Assembly: GCA_964019335.1 (NCBI GenBank) | Contig: OZ025656.1 | Location: 680,001-744,000, forward strand | Source: Diplonema japonicum | Lineage: Eukaryota; Euglenozoa; Diplonemea; Diplonemida; Diplonemidae | Reading direction: 5' to 3' | Length of the DNA: 64,000 nucleotides | Shown here: in pieces, positions 31,171 through 43,201 of the stretch | Numbering within the stretch: the stretch's first letter is position 1 | Layout: each line of letters starts with the position of its first letter | Program-made: the position numbers and the translations under genes | Notes under the pieces: model-generated | Databases searched by the model: none | Seen by the model: only the letters and a program-made list of their open reading frames with translations | Told to the model about the DNA's origin: nothing

Positions 31171-34100
31171 ATGATACAGCTGTCCACTCGTGACACGCAC
31201 GACGGGTTATTGTCCCTTTATGGTTGCAATGGACACACGGTAGCTGTAGTGGAACGGTTGGGATATGCTGAGTTGCTTGTCGAGAGCATGCTGAAGATCG
31301 TGTGTGAGGGCAGTGGGTGTACATGGGGTACTGAGGTCTTTGACTGGAAAGAAGGATGGCGAAACGTAGGGAGCAACGAGAGCAGCAGTGGATACCTGCC
31401 TATTTCATCTGTGTTGGTGCAGATTACTGATGCGCTGCAGTGTAGCTTCTGTGAGCTAGTTTCCGTACTCCAAGGGAGGTCCGAGGGTTGTGCTGAGCTC
31501 GAGAAGCAGATTATGCGACACATTCCTGTTGCCAAGCAACGGGTACAAGCACGCAGCGATTTAGCGCACATCCGAAGCTGCAAGCAGCGAGCATTCGATA
31601 AGCTTGACTCCCTTTCGTCTGTCGATGACGTGCGGTACTTGCTGGAACTTGGTGATAAAACCAAAGCTGCGCAGCTTCAGGCGACAGGGCAGTCTCTACA
31701 CAACGCTCCCATCACCTCTGTAGGCGCCTGTGTCCCTGTCTCCTTGAGAAAGGCAAGGAGGCAACTGAAGAAGGCCATGAACGAAGAGCGCCGTGCACGC
31801 CAAGCAGCAAATAAACATCCGCACCATTCTGATGTGCTCACATTAATCTTTCGCTACTTGCCAGCTCCTAAGCTAGAGCAGATAACAACGACATGCAAGA
31901 GATGGGCTGCACTCATAGCTCAGTCACCGCTTCTGGCTCACCGCGTGCTCTCTTCGCCCAGCAGGAGTTGGTGGGAGAGGATGCTGCAGTGCTCGCAGCG
32001 CCTTGGAACGAAGATGAGATTCTTTCCAGTCGCTCATGAGCCAATCCGTGACGGCAAGGTGCACGGCTGTGTGTGGACGTTTCAGGATATCAGGAAAGGT
32101 GCACTGAAGGTCACAAAACTTGCAGCGAATGACGATGACGGCACAGTGATCGGGAGAATAGACTACGGGGGGAAGTGCCTAGAGATGCATTGCGAGGGAC
32201 GGAAGTTGCTGAGAGTTGGGCGTGTCCGGCACTGCGGGAAGAACATTGAAGAAAACAGTCCTGTGTGGAGTGTACCAGGGCTGGACGGTCTGTCGGTGCG
32301 GTGGGGTGACAGGTGGGTGAGCATTGAGGGATCCCCTTGGAATGAAGACAGCAGCCAACCATGTGTTGGGCTATATCTTGCATGCTTGTGGGCACAGGAG
32401 ATCGGAAGTGCACTGTGCGAGGGAAGCGGCACTGAAGCATTTACGATACTGAGAGAAGTTCTTGGGATCAATGTACCACCAAACTTCCCATCGAGTGTCC
32501 TAGATGTGGTTACCGATCAGAAGGTTCTCTTAGACATCATGCACCGCTTGCTCGTTCCTTTGGTGGAGGAAAGAGAGGCATTCATAGCAGAGCACCTTGT
32601 GGCTTTAATCCTGGAGTGGCCATTGACACGCATCGTTCAACTATACTGCGATCTCCCTTTTCGGGAGGAGAGCATCATGAGTGTTGTCAGTGTCGTGATG
32701 GCAGAAGGTGCCATTGATACACGCTTGGAGGCTGGCCACCCACTGTTCTCGTCATGTATGACAATACATGATCCTTGCTTATCTTCCGTTAAGCAGAAGG
32801 TGGTTGCAATTACCAGCCGAGCTAGAGAAACACTAGCTGAAAAGATTAACTCTACACGTATTTATTATTTCACCATGATGAACCACAATCATGCACCCAG
32901 GGCATATGGACAATGCCAGCAGCACAGATGAATACACCGAAGACGAAGTCGTTGTTAAGCCCAGGAAGCGTTTTCCCTCTAGGATGCAGCTTATAAGCGA
33001 CGACGATGAGCTACCCCCTTCACCAAAGCCGCGGCCCCCAAAGCGGAAGAAGAAGCCCAAACCGCGCGGCTTTGACCTCACTAACCTTCCTGACGTGATC
33101 ACATCGCCAAGGAAGCAGCGATATGCCTACCCTGAGCCACGAGTGCCCTTCCCCCCTGCTGTCGATGCACCTCATAAGAGGCGGCAGAGTGTTGAACGCA
33201 AGGCGAGGATCGCAAAGCAGCTGTTGAAAGAAGACAAGAGATTTGTGCCTTTGAAGAACCCGCGTGGCATTCCACGATTGGCACTCGCAACTCAGCACCT
33301 GCTTGAGTGGGAGGTAACGAAGAGGTTGAACGTACACTGGGAAGAGGTGCAAGCCTTCCAGCTGCTTGAGAAGATATGGTGCAGGTACGGTATGAAGCAC
33401 CACAGAGTCGTGAAGAACGCAATCGAGTATGTCATGAACGAAGAGCGGCTCCTAGAACAGCGCAAGTACAAAGAGGTGATGAAGTTTCTGGAAACAGAGG
33501 CAATGGACAGAGTGTTGATCGAGAGGAGCGAAGGGAACAGGTTCTGCGGCTTAGGGAACAAGTGGGACAAGTTGATCGTGCAGTATATCAGCCATGCTGA
33601 GGCTGAGATCCGCAATCAGGAGCGGCACACAGCAAAGACTTTCGTGAAGATAAAGGGCCACGAGGCGCAAGGACGGATTGAACTTGCTAAGACCGAACGA
33701 CTGGAACGCATAGCCCTAGAGAGGGAGGACACACGCTCTTTAGGCAAGATCAAACAGGCTGTGCAGCGCGATATGTACGAAAGGAAGAAGGAAGAGCAGC
33801 TGAACAAATCGACAGGCCCGCTCATGCGATCGCGGCCGTCCCCTGTGGCGGTGTCGATCTACGAGTCAACGAAGACAAAGACCTACCGAAGTGTATTTGA
33901 GTACAAAGCGGAACTCGAAATTGAACACCAAGAAGGCATCTTCATCCACATATGTAAAAAAGAAGCAAGTGAAAGAGATGCGATACAGATGCAAGCAAGC
34001 AAGGCCTTCAAGGTCATTCTATCAGCCGTGAAGCGGGCCACGCGGTTCGATGGTGTTTTGCAAACGGCCAAGAACGCTAAACAGCACGCCAGATGGCTTC

Positions 34101-35770
34101 TTGCACAGCAGGCTGAGCACATTGCCTTTGCACAGGAAGAAGGTGTCATTCGAAAGTCAATCGGAAAAGAGTGGAGCGACTCGTTCTCGGGGATACAACG
34201 CAAAGCAGTACGGGCCGCCTTCCGCTTGTGGAGGACAGAAGAGGAGACGAGAAGCAAGCACAGCGTACACATCCGGAAATTGAAACAGCACAGGACCAAG
34301 GCAGTTTTACAACAGCAGAAGCTTGTTGCTGAGATGAATCAGCAATCCTCTTTACAGAGGGTTGTAATCGAAGAGCATTGCTATCGTTTGAAGCTAGCAA
34401 GGATTGTGTCCGAAGACTTGGCGTCGTTGTCCAGAAGGGAGAAGCTTGCAGCTAAGAAGCACATGATCGTAGGTGAGGTTATCGATAGACGGTTGATGGA
34501 AGCAAGGGAATCACAGGCAATGGAGTCGATGAAGCACAAGCTACGGCAGGGAAGGTCGTTCCTTGACCTGTGCAACATTACAGGCGATGCCATCACTAAC
34601 CGCTACACGAGAAACATCAAGCACCAGATCAAGAGCCACCTCATGCACACACTGAAGCTTGAGGAAGTGGAACGTGAAGAAACCATGAAGGCAGAAGACA
34701 CACTTCGAGTGGGGCTTGTCCGCATGTACAGGTCTGCAGCTGTCGATGCGTGGGAGAGATCGAAGGCAGGTGATGAGAGACGTCGGGTTGCCAAGGATAC
34801 ATCCAAGAGATGGAAGAAGCACCTCAAAGAGCGAGAGCAGACGCAGGCACTCATATCAGCGCACAAAGCGAAGCAGGCTGCGGAACGGGATCTAGAAGCT
34901 TTCAGAAATGATGAGCGCAAGACAAGGCGCCGGATGCTTGTGAGCGAGGGAAACGAGCTGTCGGACATCAGGTTGGCTCTCTACAGGCACAATCCGCCTG
35001 TGATGCAGCGGGCACAACCTCAAGGTAAACGGTCGCCACGTCCACGTCCCAAAGCCTCGCCAATGTCGCGATCCTTTACAACGTCACTGTCAAGTGCACT
35101 ATCCCCAGTCTCTGCTAGTGAAGAAAGAAATACAAACAGCAGGCAAAGCGTCTCTCGCAGTTACGTGGATGACACCCAGAGCAGTGATGGATCGCAGAGT
35201 GCCGACGACACAGAAGCAAAGATGGATGAGAAGGTTTCAGGTATTCAATCTGAAGCGGAGAGTGAGGTAAGCAAGGGAGACACTGAAGCAAGGGGAGAGG
35301 AAGAACGAGATGGCGGAGATGAGAAAAGCGAAGAGACAGCTGAAAGACTCGAGCAAGACAATGAAAAAGAACAGGATAAAGAAGGTAAAGAAACAGATGA
35401 AAAGAACGAGTTAGGAGGCGGGGGTACAGAAGATGGGCTCAAGGTGGAACATGAGAAAAAAGAAGGCGTGAGGGAGGGCGAAGAAGCATGTCAGCCGCAC
35501 GAAGAAGAAAAGGAGGATGATGCTGCTGAATTACAGGAAAAAACGTCGGAGGAAAGAGCTCCAAGTGAATTGGAAGGTGATAGCGATGGGGGTACGTTCT
35601 CACCGCCCTCTTCTGCCACAACAGTAGCATCACCGCACAGCACCTCGATCTCACCAAAGAGCACAGTGACAGCAGATGAGACCATCGCAAGCAGGCACCT
35701 ACGCAGCGAAGATACCTCGATGCCCAACGGCTCGTACACAGACGATCTCTTCGAAGAAGGAGACCCGTAG
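31171..35770 (+). CDS. F-box plus coiled-coil protein (two open frames joined by an intron)
   Basis: Two long frames overlap at 32891-32931. A 43-nt intron at 32858-32900 (gtattt...cccag) joins them in frame, giving exons 31171-32857 and 32901-35770 and about 1518 residues. I prefer one gene because there is no spacer or pyrimidine tract between the frames, unlike every other gene pair here. Residues about 225-258 are an F-box (DVLTLIFRYLPAPKLEQI then a CKRWAALI helix), suggesting an SCF ubiquitin-ligase substrate receptor. The C-terminal two thirds are basic helical sequence with an IQ-like element (IQRKAVRAAFR), then a Ser-rich and very acidic Glu/Asp/Lys tail. Alternative: two genes, the second starting at 32906. 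Confidence 0.6.
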
Positions 35771-35839
35771 CTTGGAGCTTTATACATTTCTATTTTCTAT
35801 CTTTCTTATCTCCATTGCTGCTATTGTACTCCAACAGGA

Positions 35840-36706
35840 ATGAGAGCGGCAATACAAACACGCCGTGTCTACACAAAGCCATGTCTGGACATGGTGCAGC
35901 ATATGAGCAAGGAGCCAAAGCTGAAAGATAAGGTGTGTGTCATTAGCGGTGCCTCTCGAGGGTTTGGGCAGGCCATTGCGGTGAGGTTAGTTGAAGAAGG
36001 TGCGAAGGTAGCGCTTCTGTCAGGTGAAGGGCACGAGGAAACATGCAATGCCATTAGTAGCATCAGGGGCTTCGAGGGGAAGGTTGGTGATGTGGCGTTC
36101 GGCGCATCGGGTGACATATCAAAAGAAGAGGACTGCGAGAGATTTATGAAAGAAGTGGAAGCGAGGTGGGGCTGCACAGACGTGCTGGTAAACAATGCTT
36201 GCAAGTTTGTGTTCTCCAACGTCGAGGACTCCGAGGCAGGCATGTGGGACGAGACATGCAGGGTGAACATCAAGGGCCACGCGCTGCTCACGAAGCACGC
36301 CATCCCGCACATGAAAGCTAATGGCGGCGGTGCAATAGTGTTCCAAGGTTCCATCTCCTCTTACCTCGCACAGCCCAACTGCACTACGTACTCAACAGTC
36401 AAGGCGGCTATCGTGCAGATGGCAAGGAGCTGTGCTTACGATCTCGCAAAGTACGACATACGTGTGAACAGCATCTGCGCTGGAACGATCGAGACACCCA
36501 TCAGTCAGGTTGAACGCGATTCCCATAAGTGGTCATACGAGGAATGGGAGAAGCTCAAGACAAAGGACGTGATGCTGCAACGGGTGGGCACCGTCAGAGA
36601 GGTCGCCAATGCCGCACTGTTCCTCACGTGCAACGAAAGCTCCTATTGCACAGGCACGCACTTGTTCGTCGATGGTGGTCAGACCTCGTGTACGGTAATG
36701 GCATGA
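35840..36706 (+). CDS. Short-chain dehydrogenase/reductase
   Basis: This single exon of 288 residues is a classical SDR. The Rossmann nucleotide-binding motif SGASRGFGQAIA starts near residue 36, LVNNA is present, and the active site has Ser in QGSISS and the Tyr184-x3-Lys188 pair (YSTVK). VNSICAGTIETP and the terminal VDGGQ element are also typical. It reduces or oxidises an alcohol/carbonyl using NAD(P)(H); the substrate cannot be deduced. The ATG at 35840 follows CCAACAG by two bases. The first 25 residues precede the fold and are basic (RRVYTKP), so a weak mitochondrial targeting role is possible, though an internal Met could also serve as start. Confidence 0.9.
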   Translation: MRAAIQTRRVYTKPCLDMVQHMSKEPKLKDKVCVISGASRGFGQAIAVRLVEEGAKVALLSGEGHEETCNAISSIRGFEGKVGDVAFGASGDISKEEDCERFMKEVEARWGCTDVLVNNACKFVFSNVEDSEAGMWDETCRVNIKGHALLTKHAIPHMKANGGGAIVFQGSISSYLAQPNCTTYSTVKAAIVQMARSCAYDLAKYDIRVNSICAGTIETPISQVERDSHKWSYEEWEKLKTKDVMLQRVGTVREVANAALFLTCNESSYCTGTHLFVDGGQTSCTVMA

Positions 36707-36881
36707 GAAGCCCCCACCACCGCATTCTAGCTCATAACCTCTCACATTAACGCGTTTGTACTTGCTCCTTCGTTAGCATGATCCGAGCTTATCTTTATAC
36801 GCACACACCACCTTCACAGTCGGTGTCTTACTCTCAGAGTGTAGCCTTTGTATTGCTATAGACACACAAGTCACACAGGAA

Positions 36882-38330
36882 ATGAAGGGCTTATGTGTGT
36901 GGATGTGTGTTGTGTGGGCGGCATGTGGTGTGGAGATTTCATTAACGCGTACCAAGGGTGTTGTGACTAGAACCGTGAAGGACCTTGAGGACGTGCACAT
37001 CGGTACGGTGAGAATTGGTGTCAGGAAGCCAGATGTGCCACTTATGATGCTCGACGCTCTCACGTACACCGATATCTCAATTGGTAGTGAGGGGAAGACA
37101 CTCCGTGTGATGATCGACTCGGGGAGCAGCACACTGGCGGTGCCAGGGCAGACGTGCAACTTTAAGAGGTGTGTCACTTGTTTTTACTCTTCGGCTACAT
37201 CGACTAGTGCACGGGACCTAGCGTGCCCGTCGACCACGTGCAAGATGCAGCGATGCTCCAAGCAAGGTACCTGTCCATTTAAAGTATTCTACGCTGACAA
37301 GACTGGCGAGAACGGCACCATTGTAAGCGACACAATCACCTTGGGTGCATTCACCGCAGAGGGCGTCTTGTTCGGTAAGATGACTGGAGAATACGGCACA
37401 GAAGCGTCCGCATACAAGTCGCTTGGCGTGGATGGCATCCTCGGCATTGCGGGGAAGAGACTGAACTTTATCCCAATGAATGAGCCCACACTGATCGACG
37501 TTATTATTGAACAATACAAGCTGCCCAACCTGCTTGGGATCTCAGTCGGTGTGCAGGGCAAAGAGGGCAGCGGCACGCTCACAATAGGAAGCATTAACGA
37601 TGCTAGGTACCAAGGAGACCTCAAGTGGACAATGATGAATGCTGAGGCGTTCTACGTGGTACGCCCTCGATGTCTGTCTGTGGAAAGCACCGTTGTTGCC
37701 GATACTGAGGACAGCTTTGGTCGGTTAACCATCGTTGACACTGGCACCACGTACACCTTCCTCCCAGGGCCTGTGTACATGGAGATCGTGAGCGTCCTGT
37801 CAACGAAGTATTCTCACCTTCCGTTCGTGGACCCCACGGCAGAGCAGAGTATCTTCAAACCAGGGATGTGTTTTACCATCAAGGTTACTATGTTTCCTGT
37901 CTTGCATTTCACCTTTGTCGATGGTGTCGTGGCGTCTGTCCCCCCCGAGAACTACTTCATCCAAGCGCATCAACATGGCTTGACATATAACTGTTTCGGC
38001 ATAGCTCCAAGTGACGACGGTAGTTACACGTTCAACGAGCCGTCGCAGACCATCCTCGGTGACTCTTTTATGTCTGCGTTTTACATCGTCTTCAACAGAG
38101 ACAACAGCTCTATGGGCATCGCGCCTGCCAAGGGCACCAGGGAGGTACCTACCACAAGCGGTGTCTGTGCCCTCGGTAAGCTTGTCATCCCTGCGCCCTC
38201 CAATGCCCTGCCCTACATCTCGTTCGCGTGCTTAGGTGTCGGTTTGTTGTACAAGATATGCTTCAGGCGTAAGCACCACAGTGTCCCGATGGCATCTCAA
38301 GCCCATCACAAGTCGTATGGTGCGTGCTGA
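36882..38330 (+). CDS. Pepsin-family aspartyl protease, membrane-anchored
   Basis: This single exon of 482 residues begins with a signal peptide (Met-Lys then a hydrophobic Val/Trp/Ala stretch to about residue 16). The two catalytic aspartates are clear: DSGSS with Asp at about 79 and VDTGTT with Asp at about 286. A Cys-rich segment lies between residues 87 and 130, as in many protist A1 proteases, and GILGIAG and TILGDSFM elements mark the two lobes. A transmembrane helix near 450-465 (FACLGVGLLYKICF) and short basic tail make it a type I membrane protein with a lumenal or extracellular protease domain. The ATG follows CACACAG by two bases. Confidence 0.92.
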   Translation: MKGLCVWMCVVWAACGVEISLTRTKGVVTRTVKDLEDVHIGTVRIGVRKPDVPLMMLDALTYTDISIGSEGKTLRVMIDSGSSTLAVPGQTCNFKRCVTCFYSSATSTSARDLACPSTTCKMQRCSKQGTCPFKVFYADKTGENGTIVSDTITLGAFTAEGVLFGKMTGEYGTEASAYKSLGVDGILGIAGKRLNFIPMNEPTLIDVIIEQYKLPNLLGISVGVQGKEGSGTLTIGSINDARYQGDLKWTMMNAEAFYVVRPRCLSVESTVVADTEDSFGRLTIVDTGTTYTFLPGPVYMEIVSVLSTKYSHLPFVDPTAEQSIFKPGMCFTIKVTMFPVLHFTFVDGVVASVPPENYFIQAHQHGLTYNCFGIAPSDDGSYTFNEPSQTILGDSFMSAFYIVFNRDNSSMGIAPAKGTREVPTTSGVCALGKLVIPAPSNALPYISFACLGVGLLYKICFRRKHHSVPMASQAHHKSYGAC

Positions 38331-38680
38331 CGTTGCTTTAAGCATTTGCTATTCACACAGGGCAAGTAATGAGTTGTTTTATTAAAGTCGCCAAACTAGT
38401 TTTTTCGTTTCTTTTTTTTTCAATCTGCCAAAAGCTGTTCAGACACGTAAGGGCGGCAGCATTAATCAAAGGGTCACTGTGAGCTGGGTGGTATATTAAC
38501 GTTAACACTTGTATTTTAAGGCTTTTGAAGCTGGCGTTTTTAGAGGTCCAATTTGTTTTAAAGCGCCAACACCGGCCTCCTTTAACTCATATATATATAT
38601 TATAAACCCATGTAGCTCTGTCCACACGCACACAGGTGGTTACACTTTGCTTTAAAAGGAAGAAAGAAAGAAAAGAAAAG
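38331..38680. other. Intergenic region
   Basis: The 350 nt contain a short T run near 38408, an AT dinucleotide run at 38589-38600, and a CACACAG acceptor-like sequence at 38629-38636 upstream of pyruvate kinase. The string CTTTAACTCATATAT recurs near 55650. No gene is seen. Confidence 0.5.
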
Positions 38681-40351
38681 ATGTCCAGAGCATTCTCGCA
38701 GGTTCAGCACAACAGCTTTCTCGACATCTACAGCGACCCTCCCAACGACCATGAGTGGTTGAGGGCGAATAAGATTGTGTGCACCATCGGGCCGAAGACG
38801 CAGGATGTCGAGAGCTTGAAAAGCCTAATGAAGGTGGGGCTTGCGGTTGTGAGAAATAATTTCTCGCACGGGACATACGAGTACCACGAGAAGACGATTG
38901 CCAACGCACGACAGGCGGCAAAGGAGCTGGGGAAGCATGACATTGCCATTGCTTTGGACACCAAGGGGCCAGAGATCAGGACAGGCAACTTCCCCGGCGG
39001 TGAGGTGATGCTGAATGTAGGTGACAAGGTTAAGGTAACAACGGACAGGGAGTACTACGACAAGGGGACCAAAGAGATGTTCTACGTGGACTACACAAAC
39101 ATCACGAAGGTGATGAAGGCAGGGCAGCAAATCTTCATCGACGACGGTCTCCTGTCCTTGAAGGTCGAAGAGGTTGGTGACAACTTCCTGCAATGCGTCG
39201 TTGTGAACGCAGCACCCATCAGCAGCCACAAGGGTGTCAATCTACCCAACGTTGCTGTTGACCTTCCCGCCGTCACCGAGAAGGACAAGAAGGACTTGGA
39301 GTTCGGTGCCGAACAGGGCGTCGATATGGTGTTCGCGTCATTCATCAGAACAGCAGAGCAGGTGAAGGATGTGAGGGCGGCTTTGGGGGAGAAGGGGAAG
39401 AACATTCTTATCATTTCAAAAATTGAGAACCACGAAGGTGTCAGAAACTTCGACGGGATCCTTGCTGAGAGCGACGGCATCATGGTGGCAAGGGGCGACC
39501 TGGGTATCGAGATCGCCGCGGAAAAGGTTTTCGTGGCGCAGAAAATGATGATCTCGAAATGCAACATGGCAGGGAAGCCTGTCATCTGCGCCACACAGAT
39601 GCTTGAGTCCATGACGAAGAACCCAAGGCCCACACGTGCTGAGGTGTCAGACGTTGCGAACGCAGTCTTGGACGGTGCCGACTGCGTGATGCTCAGCGGG
39701 GAGACTGCCAAGGGTGCCTACCCTGTGGAGTGCGTCAAGACAATGGCGGACATCTGCCAAGAAGGACAGAACGCGACACAGGAATCCCTCATGTTCACGT
39801 CTATCAGACAGCTGCAGCACCAGGTGGAGATCGAGGTATACAACACATGACACGACCTATCGTTCATTGCAACACTCCACAGGAATCCATTGCAGCAAGC
39901 AGTGTTAACTCGGCATTCGAGCTTCAGTGCCGCTGCATCATTGTGCTGACCAACTCCGGGAAGACCGCACGTCTCATTGCAAAGTACAGGCCGCCGTGCC
40001 CTATTTTCTGTGTCACGAAGAACCCCGAAGTATGCCGCCAAAGAAGAAAGATTACGACTCTTAAATAGACCGCCCGTCAGTTGTCTATCACTCGTGCGTG
40101 CTACAGCTACCTGTACACTGGCGAGGAGGACCCTGATAGAATGAAGCGTGTGCAGGCTGCTCTTGATGTATGTTTCTTGCGTTGTATATTAAATAACACC
40201 TCTAGGAATTGAAAGCAAAGAATTTCTTGAAGGAGGGCCACAAGGTGATCTTGATTCATGCCGATGCCGGGACTACGGGTATGTACTTTGGGGATGACAG
40301 TATGACAAACAATTAGGTTTCGCAAACCAGACGCGTGTGATCGAGATCTAA
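38681..40351 (+). CDS. PYK: Pyruvate kinase
   Basis: Exons 38681-39835, 39883-40029, 40069-40167, 40206-40278 and 40317-40351 encode 502 residues. The enzyme makes pyruvate and ATP from phosphoenolpyruvate in the last step of glycolysis. Landmarks: [17 protein letters not shown] (normally RLNFSHG), [56 protein letters not shown] and [12 protein letters not shown]. The four introns (47, 39, 38 and 38 nt) all fall in the C-terminal allosteric domain, whose small exons end with [12 protein letters not shown]. Splicing restores a full-length enzyme. The ATG at 38681 gives a normal N-terminus; an upstream in-frame ATG adds only a basic stretch. Confidence 0.96.
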
Positions 40352-41024
40352 AAGAAGGGTGGTGTTTTTTTTTTTTTTTTTTCTTGCTCTTTTTTGGGAG
40401 ATTCCGTTTTTGATTTAAATTTATTTCCCCCACCCCCTTTTATTCGTGCGTGTGGGCGGCTGATAGCCGCCACCATTTCCTCTCTTTGAATTTTTTTGTT
40501 TTCTTTTAAAGAAAAGAAAAGAAAGAGTTACCCCCCCCCCCCCCCCCCCCCTGATACAGCCACATGGAAAAAAAAAAGAAAAGAGATACGCCCAAAAGAA
40601 GGAAAAAGAAAAAGAAAACTATTACGACCGCATTCGCAACATAAAAATAATTTTAAGGCAAACTGCTCCCTGGAAGACAAATATATAAAAAAAAAAGAAA
40701 AGAAGGTGTCTCTACGCTCAGGGCTGCCACCCCCTCCCCTACCATCTCTTTTGCCTTTCTTTCTTCTTGGAGGGCAGGACTCATTTAAAAAAAAAAGAAA
40801 ACCATCGTATCTTGTATAACAAACAAGGAGGGTGCCACCCTTCTCTGTCTCTACTCTTCTTTCTTAGCTTCTGCTGACTCCTACTTCTCTGGTTGGAGTT
40901 TTTTTCTCTTTTCTTTTTTTCCCTGTTTCTTCTCTTTCAGTATTTACGTTAGCCTTTTGGTGATGCTTGTTGGGTAGTTTTCCCATCACCCTCACCTTCA
41001 CCCTTACCCCCAAGGGAACACACT
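40352..41024. other. Gene-poor island
   Basis: About 670 nt with a T18 run near 40365, a C21 tract at 40531-40551 and several A/G runs. The last 150 nt are T/C-rich and end in CCCCCAAG upstream of the next start. No gene is seen. Confidence 0.7.
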
Positions 41025-42968
41025 ATGGGCCGGAGAAGTGAGTCGCCAGAAAGGAGAAGACGGCGGCGAAGATCGACATCCACTACAAGCACCTCTACAA
41101 GTGACAGCTATGACAGAAGGCGGAGGAGAAGAAGGCGGCGCTCACGATCTCCACGAAAGGAGAAGCCTTCCATGGATATGATAGCAGCGTATGTAGGCTA
41201 AGGGGCCATGGGGTCCGAGCCAAGTGCTTAGAAAAAAAAAATAAGAAAACGTAGCGGACCAACAACAGGGAGATGTTATCCACTGCAAAGGAAACGGAAC
41301 AGCTGGACGAAGAGAAACTCCGGAAGTTCAACCAAGGTGCGTCTCCACTACACCCCCTCTTCATTTTCTCATCTTGACAGGGACATTTGGCTACAGAAGC
41401 TCTCTGAAGAAGAAACGACAGGACGAGAAGAAAAAAGAAGAAGAGGCGGCGGCGGCGATGGCGGATGTGATTGGGAAGTTTGGTATGCAACGGAGGCAAC
41501 TGCAAGCACACGACAGGGGGTGACGAGGATACTAATAGGTTCGTTCAAAGCAGTACGAAGATGGTGAACGGGAGGATGACCGACGAGGGTGGGAAAGGAA
41601 TGGACTATAAGATGAAACCCAGCGATTGGAGAAGCGACAAAGACCAAGAGAGGGATGTTACAAGAGACAAGGATAGGAACAGGGGCAGAGACAGGGATTG
41701 GGATAGGGATAAGGATAGAGATCGGGATAGAAATAGGGTGCGGCACAGCAACACACTTGAGGCCTCCCGGAAGAACTCAAAGTGGAAGAGCCGTGTCGGC
41801 AACGCAGACCCGGACAGCTTCGACACGCAGAAGAAGCAAGAGCCCTCTGGTGACTTTGAACCTGTACAGCACGGTGTCGTCCCACAGCAGACCACCACAC
41901 TGCATTTCGCGCACGTACCTGGCGATCTGACTGCAGAGGACGAGCTTGCTGCGCTTTGCGGGCAATACGGTGCCCTTGGCGGCCTTGCTATCCGCAAGAC
42001 CCCTAACAACTCCCACGAGGCGAAGGTGACATACATGTTGTGGGAGGACGCTTCGGCAGCCTATAGTGCGCTCTGCACAAAATTCAGTCTTGGGTGGGCA
42101 CCGCCATCGAAAGTACCTCCTTACCCGTGGTACATCCACCTCACTTTGAGGACGCACGACACGATGCTGCAGAGGTACAACATGCCGAGGGTAAATGTTG
42201 ACACAAGCATCTCACCAAAGATACGTAAGCTCATTGACATCACTGCCAGATCTGTTGTGAAGCACGGTCCGGAGTTCGAGGAGGCGCTGAAAGGGAGGGA
42301 GGCACACAACCCGTGCTTTGCCTTCATGCAGTCACCTTATGACACGGCGGAGCACACGTACTACAGGTGGAGGCTGTTCTCGTTGTACCAGGGCGACAAC
42401 ATGGCACAGTGGAGAACAGTCCCGTTCCAGATGTTCTATGGAGGGGCCGTGTGGACCCCCCCAAGCTGTGGGGAAATGAGGGAAAGAGTGGGAAAAGGCG
42501 TCAGCAGTGAGAACCCGCTCAGTGAAGGAGACAAGGCAGCGTTCTTTGACATACTGCGCCAGCTGAAGCCTACGAACGAGTCTATTTGCGCTGCGATGAT
42601 GTTCTGCATGCAACGAGCGGCTGCGGCTGCAGAGCTTGCGGCTATCTTGGCAGATGCCTTGTCGCTTAAAGAAACCCCGAGCAACATGAAGCTCTCACGC
42701 CTGCACCTTCTGTCAGACGTCCTCCACAACTCAGCCTCTCGTGTGCATAGCGCGTCTCTCTTCCGCATCCACTTCCAGCAGAACCTCCCCAGAATCTTCA
42801 AAGGCCTCCACGCTACCACTGGTACCGATCCCCTCTTCCGTTCATCTGTCATGTCCCTCCTTCGTATTTGGAGCAAGTATGTTACTCACTGACCCCACTC
42901 ATCACTACCACAGTTGGCAGGTTTACCCTGAGGATTTCATTGCATCTCTTGCAATGGAGCTAAACTAG
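41025..42968 (+). CDS. U2SURP: SR140/U2SURP-like U2 snRNP-associated protein
   Basis: Exons 41025-41188, 41269-41336, 41381-41482, 41517-42876 and 42914-42968 encode 582 residues. The order of parts matches U2SURP: an Arg/Ser-rich N-terminus, an Asp/Arg repeat region, an RRM (TTTLHFAHVPGDL to the VTYMLWEDASAA strand), a SURP module (IRKLIDITARSVVKHGPEFE then NPCFAFM), the characteristic YYRWRLFSLYQGD segment, and a CID-like helical domain near the C-terminus. Position of RS-like sequence at the N-terminus differs from human, where it is C-terminal. The protein is expected to work with U2 snRNP in branch-site recognition. The first intron is long for this window (80 nt) and carries a short A run. 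Confidence 0.88.
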
Positions 42969-43201
42969 ACTATTATGAGCTATTTTCTTTTGAGAATACC
43001 CCTGAATGGGCAATGCTTCCCCCCCCCCCCCCCCCATCTGCTGTGCTCAAAGAGAAATTTGCCTATTCTTTATCCACAATTTTGTGAATAGAGAAGGAAG
43101 ACAAGGGAAGAAGTAAGCAGCTGTTCAGAGGTTTTTCTCTATTTGTTTTTAGTTGATCAGGGATCAGAGAAATCAAAACAGGACATCAAGACCAAAAGAA
43201 A

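Noticed and set aside
38575-38600. CTTTAACTCATATAT shared with 55645-55660
   Set aside because: A 15-nt A/T-rich match between two T-rich spacers can be chance; no flanking similarity.
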